From NCBI RefSeq assembly GCF_030679875.1, contig NZ_JAUXSP010000029.1, forward strand, positions 62,001 to 126,000: a stretch of DNA of 64,000 nt, read 5' to 3'. The notes under the pieces were generated by a model. That model saw nothing but the letters and a program-made list of their open reading frames with translations. It made no database searches and was not told the DNA's origin. Origin of the DNA: Phenylobacterium sp. Lineage in GTDB: Bacteria > Pseudomonadota > Alphaproteobacteria > Caulobacterales > Caulobacteraceae. Positions 59,239 to 64,000 of this stretch are shown here, one piece after another. Numbering within the stretch: the first letter of the stretch is position 1; each line of letters begins with the position of its first letter. Both the position numbers and the translations under genes were made by a program.

Positions 59239-61100
59239 GCGCATCAATGTTGCGGATGACACAGGCCGACGCGGTCGCCAAGGCCATCATCGAACGCCTC
59301 GATGGCAAGGTGGTGCTGGGCCTGCCCCTGGGGCTGGGCAAGGCCAACCACATCGCCAACGCCCTCTATGCCCGGGCCGCCACCGACCCCTCGATCTCGC
59401 TGCGGATATTCACGGCGCTCACCCTGACCCCACCCGAGCCCGGCAGCCTGTTGGAGAAGCGCTTCATGGGGCCGATCCTGAAGCGAACGCTCGGCGGCTA
59501 TCCCGAGCTTGCCTACGCCCAGGCCCAGCGCCGCGGCGGCCTGCCCCCCAATATCGAGGTCGACGAATTCTTCCTGCAGGCCGGCATGTGGCTGAACGAT
59601 CCCGAGGTGCAGCAGAACTACATCAGCGCCAACTATACCCATGCAAGCCGCTACATCCTGGAGCGCGGCTGCAATGTGGTGGCCCAGCTGGTGGCCAAGG
59701 GAGAACGGGACGGCGGCGAGAGCTACAGCCTGTCGTGCAACACAGACCTGACCCTGGAACTGCTCAAGGCCAAGGCGGAAGGCCGGAGCGACCTCATCCT
59801 GGTGGGTCAGGTCAATTCTGAGCTGCCCTATATGCCGGGGGCCGCCGAGCTGCCGCCGGAAGCCTTCGCCATGATGCTGGAGAGCCCGGAGGTCGAATTC
59901 CCCCTGCCTGGCCCGCCCAAGCAGCCGGTGAGCCTGACCCACTATGCGATGGGCTTCCATGTCGCGAGCCTGATCCCCGACGGCGGGACGCTTGAGATCG
60001 GCATCGGGTCCATGGGCCATGCGGTGGCCCATGCCCTGATCCTGCGCCACCGGCAGCCGGCGAGGTTCGCCGCCATCCTCAAGAGCCTGACACCCCCTGA
60101 CGACCGGCTGGAACGTCACACTGGCCCCTTCGAGGAAGGGATCTATGCCGCCACCGAGATGTTCGTGGACGCCTTTCTGGAGCTCTACCGGGCCGGTGTT
60201 CTGAAACGGGAGGTCGACGGCGCGGTGCTGGACGCGGCCTTCTTCCTGGCGCCCCGGGACTTCTACGCCGCCCTGCGCGACATGCCCCTGGAGGAGCGCG
60301 CCAAGTTCCGCATGACAGATGTGGGCTTCGTCAACGAGCTCCATGGCGCCGACTTCGACAAGCGCGTCGCCGACCGCAAGGGCGCCCGCTTCGTCAACAA
60401 CGCCATGATCGCCACCTTGCTGGGCGCGGTGACCTCTGACGCCCTGGAGGACGGCCGCGTGGTGAGCGGGGTGGGCGGCCAGTACAACTTCGTCGCCCAG
60501 GCCTTCGCCCTGCCGGACGCCCGCTCGATCATGACCCTTCCGGCCAGCCGCCAGGGGCGTGATGGCCCGGAGTCAAACATCCGCTGGTCCTACGGACACA
60601 CCACCATTCCGCGGCACCTGCGCGACATGGTGGTGACCGAGTATGGCGTCGCCGACCTGCGCGGCGCCCGCGACGCCGAGGTGATCGCCGCAATGCTGGA
60701 GGTGGCCGATGCGGGCTTCCACGAGCCCCTGACCAACCAGGCCAAGGCCGCAGGCAAGCTCGCCGGCGACCACCAGATCAGCGCCTTTGCCGCTGGAAAC
60801 ACCGCGGACGCCCTCGCGGCGCGGCTGGCCCCGTTCCGCGAGGCCGGCGACCTGCCGCCCTTCCCGTTCGGCACCGAGATGACCGTGGTGGAGCAGGCCC
60901 TGGCTCCCGCGCTGCAGAAGATCAAGGCCGCTTCGGTCTCCAAGAGCGAGATCGCCGCGCTCGCCCTGCGCGGTCTGACGGCGGGACGGCCTGACGCCAA
61001 GGTCCGCCAGGCGTTGGAGCGACTGGGCCTCGACCGGCCCTCCAGCCTGGAGGAGAGGCTCTACGCCCGGCTGGTGCGCGGGGCCATGGCGGGGGGTTAA
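59235..61100 (+). CDS. Acetyl-CoA hydrolase/transferase family protein
   Basis: The 621-residue protein starts at GTG 59235, overlapping the FadB-type stop. It has the acetyl-CoA hydrolase/CoA-transferase fold: GLPLGLGKANHIANALYARA near the N-terminus, GSMGHAVAHALILRHRQPARF, the CoA-transferase glutamate region DVGFVNELHGADFD, then VVSGVGGQYNFVAQAFALPDARSIM and TEYGVADLRGARDAEVIAAML. It would release free CoA or move CoA to acetate or another acid. Placement at the end of a beta-oxidation operon suggests it handles excess acetyl-CoA or recycles CoA. It is longer than usual for the family. Confidence 0.9.
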   Translation: MSASMLRMTQADAVAKAIIERLDGKVVLGLPLGLGKANHIANALYARAATDPSISLRIFTALTLTPPEPGSLLEKRFMGPILKRTLGGYPELAYAQAQRRGGLPPNIEVDEFFLQAGMWLNDPEVQQNYISANYTHASRYILERGCNVVAQLVAKGERDGGESYSLSCNTDLTLELLKAKAEGRSDLILVGQVNSELPYMPGAAELPPEAFAMMLESPEVEFPLPGPPKQPVSLTHYAMGFHVASLIPDGGTLEIGIGSMGHAVAHALILRHRQPARFAAILKSLTPPDDRLERHTGPFEEGIYAATEMFVDAFLELYRAGVLKREVDGAVLDAAFFLAPRDFYAALRDMPLEERAKFRMTDVGFVNELHGADFDKRVADRKGARFVNNAMIATLLGAVTSDALEDGRVVSGVGGQYNFVAQAFALPDARSIMTLPASRQGRDGPESNIRWSYGHTTIPRHLRDMVVTEYGVADLRGARDAEVIAAMLEVADAGFHEPLTNQAKAAGKLAGDHQISAFAAGNTADALAARLAPFREAGDLPPFPFGTEMTVVEQALAPALQKIKAASVSKSEIAALALRGLTAGRPDAKVRQALERLGLDRPSSLEERLYARLVRGAMAGG

Positions 61101-61162
61101 GCTCTACCGCGGCCCGCGGCTTGCAGCGCCCCACTCAAATCGTACCGAGAAGGGACGCCGCC

Positions 61163-61630
61163 ATGTTCGAGAAAGCCAACAAGACCTCGCCTCGCCCGCA
61201 GGCGGAGGAGACGCCCCTCGCCCGCAATGCGCTCGCCGCCGCGCCCGCGACCGCCAAGCCCAAGGCGCCTTCGCTGATCGGCCCAGGCCTTTGTATTCAA
61301 GGCAATGTGGCCGGCGAGGCCGAGGTGCAGATCGATGGCCTGGTGCGCGGCGACGTGCGGGTGGGCAAGCTCAGCCTTGGGCCGCAAGGTCGGATCGAGG
61401 GCTCCGTGGTGGCCGTGGTGGCCGAGATCCGCGGCCATGTGAAGGGCCCGATGAAGGCGCGTCAGGTGCGTCTCTATGGGACAGCCCATGTGGAGGGCGA
61501 CATCGCCCACGAGCAATTGGCGATGGAAACCGGTGCGGTGTTCGAAGGCCGCAGCGTGCGCCTGGCCAAGGCCGAAGCCGATGCGCCCGCCGCGGTCCCG
61601 GCCGCGCCAGCCGTGTCCAGCGCCGCCTGA
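61163..61630 (+). CDS. Bactofilin
   Basis: The 155-residue protein carries a DUF583/bactofilin beta-helix: SLIGPGLCIQGNVAGEAEVQIDGLVRGDVRVGKLSLGPQGRIEGSVVAVVAEIRGHVKGPMKARQVRLYGTAHVEGDIAHEQLAMETGAVFEGRSVRL. Flexible Pro/Ala tails lie on both sides (about 1-45 and 140-155). Bactofilins polymerise without nucleotides and organise cell-wall enzymes, for example stalk synthesis in Caulobacter (BacA/BacB). GAAGGG precedes the ATG. It is 62 bases downstream of the fatty-acid operon and converges with the patatin gene 4 bases away. Confidence 0.95.
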   Translation: MFEKANKTSPRPQAEETPLARNALAAAPATAKPKAPSLIGPGLCIQGNVAGEAEVQIDGLVRGDVRVGKLSLGPQGRIEGSVVAVVAEIRGHVKGPMKARQVRLYGTAHVEGDIAHEQLAMETGAVFEGRSVRLAKAEADAPAAVPAAPAVSSAA

Positions 61631-61634
61631 AACT

Positions 61635-62831
61635 TCAGGGGGCTGGCGGCGGCTCCGGGTTGATCTCATCAAAGGCCGTCCCGGTGGCCGCGGCGGCGCG
61701 CCCGGCCTCGAACAGCCGCCGCATGGACTCCGCATCGAACGCCAGGCTGTCGGCCCCGAGGGCTGTGGGAATGGCGGCGTAGCGAAGTCGCGCGCCATTC
61801 CGATCCGCAAAGGCGACGGCCGCAATCAGGTGCGCCCGCAGATCGGACTTGGACAGGGTGTCAAAGCTTCGCATCAGGATCGGCAAGGTCGCGCCCTTGG
61901 TGACGGTTCGACGCGGCTCAATCTCGCCATTGATGATCACATACAGGGCCTGAGGCCGCATATTTCCCTCCGGCGTCCAGAAGGTCAGGCTGGAGGGCGC
62001 CAGAACGAAGGGGGTGGAGACGCCCCCATCCACATGCATCTCCGCCCGTCCCGATCCGCCCTCGTCGAGGTCCATCATGACGGGCGGAAACACCCCCGGG
62101 ATACTGGCCGAGGCCACTAGCGCGTTGCGGAAAAGCGCCAGGGCGGCGGCTTCCTGCCCTGGCGCCTGACCCGCCAGAGCTATGGCGCCCATGTCCCACA
62201 GGATCGTCGCCTGGGCGTCAAGATTGGTCGTGGCCACCAGCAAACGGCGCCCGGCGCGGTGTTCTGCGGCGATGGCGGTCAGCAGCGCCGGATCGACATA
62301 TTTGCCGACCAGGGATCGGAGCGAGCGATCGCTGTAGAGACTGGGTCGGGAAAGCGCCCCCCACCCGCCCGAAGCCAGCCGCGAAACATCCTCGTCCCGA
62401 TAGGCCGCCGTGAGCCGCTCGTCCCAGTCTGGTCCCAGGAAGGCGAAGGGGGAGATCAGGGCGCCGGTGCTGACCCCCGTCACCAGGTCGAAATCTGGCC
62501 TCTGACCAGCCTCGGTCCATCCGACGAGAACGCCGGCCCCATAGGCCCCATTGGCTCCGCCGCCTGACACAGCCAGGGCGCTCACGGCCGTCGCGCCGCG
62601 GGCCTCCCGCTCGGCCTCCCAGACGCCCAGAAAGGCTTGGCCTGCCACCTCATCATTGGCGGCGAACCGGAAGGAGTCGAGAGCCGAGGTCGGTTGGGTG
62701 GCCCTCAACCCGGCCAGTCCGGTGTCTGAGCGAGAGATTGAGCCGCAGCCCGCCAACGCCAGAGACATGGCGAGCGTCAGGGCGACAGTCAGCCGGCCGC
62801 TTCGGCCGCTGAGGCTCAGGCTTGTCCACAT
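61635..62831 (-). CDS. Patatin-like phospholipase lipoprotein
   Basis: The 398-residue protein has a lipoprotein signal (LTVALTLAMSLALAGC; lipid on the Cys near 29) and a patatin domain: the oxyanion loop ALAVSGGGANGAYGAGVL, the nucleophile motif LVTGVSTGALISPF (Ser in GxSxG), SIPGVFPPVMMD and the DGG dyad (MHVDGGVSTPFVL). It should be an esterase or phospholipase at the outer or inner membrane facing the periplasm. I took the ATG at 62831 with GGAG nearby; the frame extends to 62996 but without a signal sequence. The LysR gene lies 14 bases upstream on the same strand. Confidence 0.93.
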   Translation of the reverse strand: MWTSLSLSGRSGRLTVALTLAMSLALAGCGSISRSDTGLAGLRATQPTSALDSFRFAANDEVAGQAFLGVWEAEREARGATAVSALAVSGGGANGAYGAGVLVGWTEAGQRPDFDLVTGVSTGALISPFAFLGPDWDERLTAAYRDEDVSRLASGGWGALSRPSLYSDRSLRSLVGKYVDPALLTAIAAEHRAGRRLLVATTNLDAQATILWDMGAIALAGQAPGQEAAALALFRNALVASASIPGVFPPVMMDLDEGGSGRAEMHVDGGVSTPFVLAPSSLTFWTPEGNMRPQALYVIINGEIEPRRTVTKGATLPILMRSFDTLSKSDLRAHLIAAVAFADRNGARLRYAAIPTALGADSLAFDAESMRRLFEAGRAAAATGTAFDEINPEPPPAP

Positions 62832-62845
62832 GAAACTCCAGTGAC

Positions 62846-63784
62846 TCAAGCTGCGCCATCTGTCGAGACTAGACCACGCCCCGCGCATCGCTCCGACAGC
62901 CGCGAGACCAGAAACTGGGCCATGGCCTCGACCCGGGCCGGGCGGGGGCCCCCTGGCGGCATCACCAGATGCAGGGCCACCGGCGGCGGGCTCCACTCGG
63001 TGAGCACCGCCTCAAGCCGGCCCGCCGCAAGGCTTGAGCCGACGATGAAGTCTGGCTGCAGCGCCAGACCAAGACCCGCCTCAAGGGCGGGCAGCAGGGC
63101 CTCGGCGTTGTTGGCCCGAAGGGGGCCGGCGGGGCGAACCGAGGCCTCTTCCCCCGCATCGTTGACGAAACGCCACGTCTCAGGCGTCGGCAGATAGGCG
63201 TAGCCAAGGCAGGCATGCTCGGCGAGGTGGGCTGGATGTGTCGGGCGCCCCCGGGCGGCGAGATAGGACGGCGCGGCCACCACGTGCCGGGCGACGGGGC
63301 CGATCCGCCGGGCGATCAGGGATGAATCTGGCAGGGCGGCGATCCGCAGGGCCATGTCGAAGCCCAGTCCGACCAGATCGACCGCCTCGTCGCTCATATG
63401 CAGATCGACCGAAACTTCCGGATAGGCGGCCAGAAAGTCGGGCAACAACGGCGCGACCTCCAGAAGGCCAAACGACATTGGTGAAGCCAGGCGCACCAGG
63501 CCCCGGGGCTGGGCTGACTGGGCGAGGATTTCATCCTCGGCCGCCTCGCCGTCGGCCAACAGCCGTGCAGCCGGTTCAGCCAGCCGCAGCCCGGCCTCGG
63601 TCAGGGAGAGCCGCCGGGACGTACGATTGAACAGGCGGGCGCCCAGCCTGATCTCCAGTCGCGTCACCGCCTTGGACACCGTCGCCTTGGACAGTTTCAG
63701 GTCGTCGGCGGCGGCGGAAAAGGACTTCAGCTCCACCACCTTGGCGAAGATGGCCATGGCCTCCAGGTCTGGCAATTGAGCCAT
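62846..63784 (-). CDS. LysR-family transcriptional regulator
   Basis: The 312-residue regulator has an N-terminal winged helix-turn-helix (AIFAKVVELKSFSAAADDLKLSKATVSKAVTRLEIRLGARLFNRTSRRLSLTEAG) and a substrate-binding domain of the aromatic-degradation/AphB-like type (GLVRLASPMSFGLLEVAPLLPDFLAAYPEVSVDLHMSDEAVDL). It is divergent from the pirin gene at 63887, the usual arrangement for LysR control of a neighbouring gene. A dyad at 63790-63816 lies between them. It may also be transcribed together with the patatin gene 14 bases downstream. Confidence 0.94.
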   Translation of the reverse strand: MAQLPDLEAMAIFAKVVELKSFSAAADDLKLSKATVSKAVTRLEIRLGARLFNRTSRRLSLTEAGLRLAEPAARLLADGEAAEDEILAQSAQPRGLVRLASPMSFGLLEVAPLLPDFLAAYPEVSVDLHMSDEAVDLVGLGFDMALRIAALPDSSLIARRIGPVARHVVAAPSYLAARGRPTHPAHLAEHACLGYAYLPTPETWRFVNDAGEEASVRPAGPLRANNAEALLPALEAGLGLALQPDFIVGSSLAAGRLEAVLTEWSPPPVALHLVMPPGGPRPARVEAMAQFLVSRLSERCAGRGLVSTDGAA

Positions 63785-63789
63785 AATCC

Positions 63790-63816
63790 GAAACTTTGTC
63801 TTTCAATAGTTTCTAT
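63790..63816. promoter_or_regulatory. Candidate LysR-type binding dyad before pirin
   Basis: GAAAC (63790-63794) and GTTTC (63809-63813) form an inverted repeat with a 14-base gap, and ATAG-TTT-CTAT (63806-63816) is a smaller perfect dyad. The patch is AT-rich and lies in the 102-base divergent region between the LysR and pirin genes. Confidence 0.4.
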
Positions 63817-63886
63817 TTATATCTCGATCATCCCTCCTATCTTGGTCTCAGGCAAGAGCGCCCTGCTGGGCGCGGAGGTTTTCAAG

Positions 63887-64000
63887 ATGATCGAACGCAG
63901 AGGTTTCGACGGACTGGGGGGCGCCGACCATGGATGGCTGAAGGCGCGCCACCACTTTTCCTTCGCCAACTACTATGACCCCAAACGCATGGGCTGGGGC
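63887..64000 (+). CDS. Pirin-family protein, N-terminal fragment at window edge
   Basis: From ATG 63887 the frame is open to the window end (38 codons). The reading ERRGFDGLGGADHGWLKARHHFSF followed by NYYDPKRMGWG is the start of the bicupin pirin family (YhaK-like), with the metal-ligand histidines of the first cupin in this stretch (the HH pair). Bacterial pirins of this kind include quercetin dioxygenases and redox-stress sensors. It is divergent from a LysR regulator. The rest of the gene is outside the window. Confidence 0.85.
   Translation, partial: MIERRGFDGLGGADHGWLKARHHFSFANYYDPKRMGWG

Noticed and set aside
1-64000. Signs of mobile elements or CRISPR
   Set aside because: I saw no transposase, integrase, phage gene or regularly spaced repeats.

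Overview
This window is very GC-rich alphaproteobacterial DNA that most resembles Caulobacterales (Caulobacter or Phenylobacterium type). The main reasons are a PopZ polar-organizing protein between valS and a TolC-family gene (an arrangement I recall from Caulobacter crescentus), a bactofilin, FixK/FNR-type TTGA-N6-TCAA boxes, and dense co-directional genes that overlap by ATGA or GTGA. It reads as chromosome: mostly metabolic and sensory genes, one tRNA, and no transposase, phage gene or CRISPR array that I can see. || Layout. 1-8.8 kb: a truncated acyl-CoA synthetase, a GAF-PAS hybrid histidine kinase, valS, popZ, a TolC/RsaF-like outer-membrane channel and an isoaspartyl-methyltransferase relative. 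8.9-14.5 kb: tRNA-Cys, two MDR oxidoreductases with a divergent TetR regulator and an operator-like dyad, an iron-type alcohol dehydrogenase with a small partner, PhnA and a small secreted protein. 14.5-19.8 kb: a Gre-type factor, a VTT membrane protein, two coupled glycosyltransferases (GT39 and GT2), a stand-alone Hen1-like methyltransferase and a spermidine-synthase-like protein. 19.8-22.8 kb: a FtsX/LolDE-like ABC transporter with a His-rich loop, a DUF3299 protein and a small secreted protein, behind a Zur-like box. || 24.8-34.3 kb is a sulfide/persulfide detoxification island: sulfide:quinone oxidoreductase, thioredoxin 2, a DUF2892 protein, rhodanese, an RND efflux pair, a BigR/SqrR-like ArsR repressor, a methyltransferase, a TauE exporter and a persulfide dioxygenase. 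Two nearly identical 22-bp dyads sit in its two divergent promoter regions and would let one repressor control all ten genes. 34.4-45.3 kb is one strand-coherent chemosensory operon (CheW, CheR-TPR, CheW, MCP, CheA-REC, CheB, two multi-receiver histidine kinases) without a free-standing CheY or flagellar genes; its cheR appears to start at CTG. || 45.3-53.4 kb holds a flavodoxin-like protein, a haem-oxygenase-fold putative iron oxidase, an exported M20 amidohydrolase, and a low-oxygen-looking set: universal stress protein, a DUF883 protein and OmpW (divergent, with two FNR/FixK boxes), then acetate kinase and a phosphotransacetylase-like enzyme. 53.5-61.1 kb is a tightly coupled beta-oxidation operon (FadE, thiolase, FadB-type enzyme, acetyl-CoA hydrolase/transferase). 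The window ends with a bactofilin, a patatin-like lipoprotein, a LysR regulator and the start of a pirin gene. All functional assignments come from motifs and context read by eye; no database search was run.
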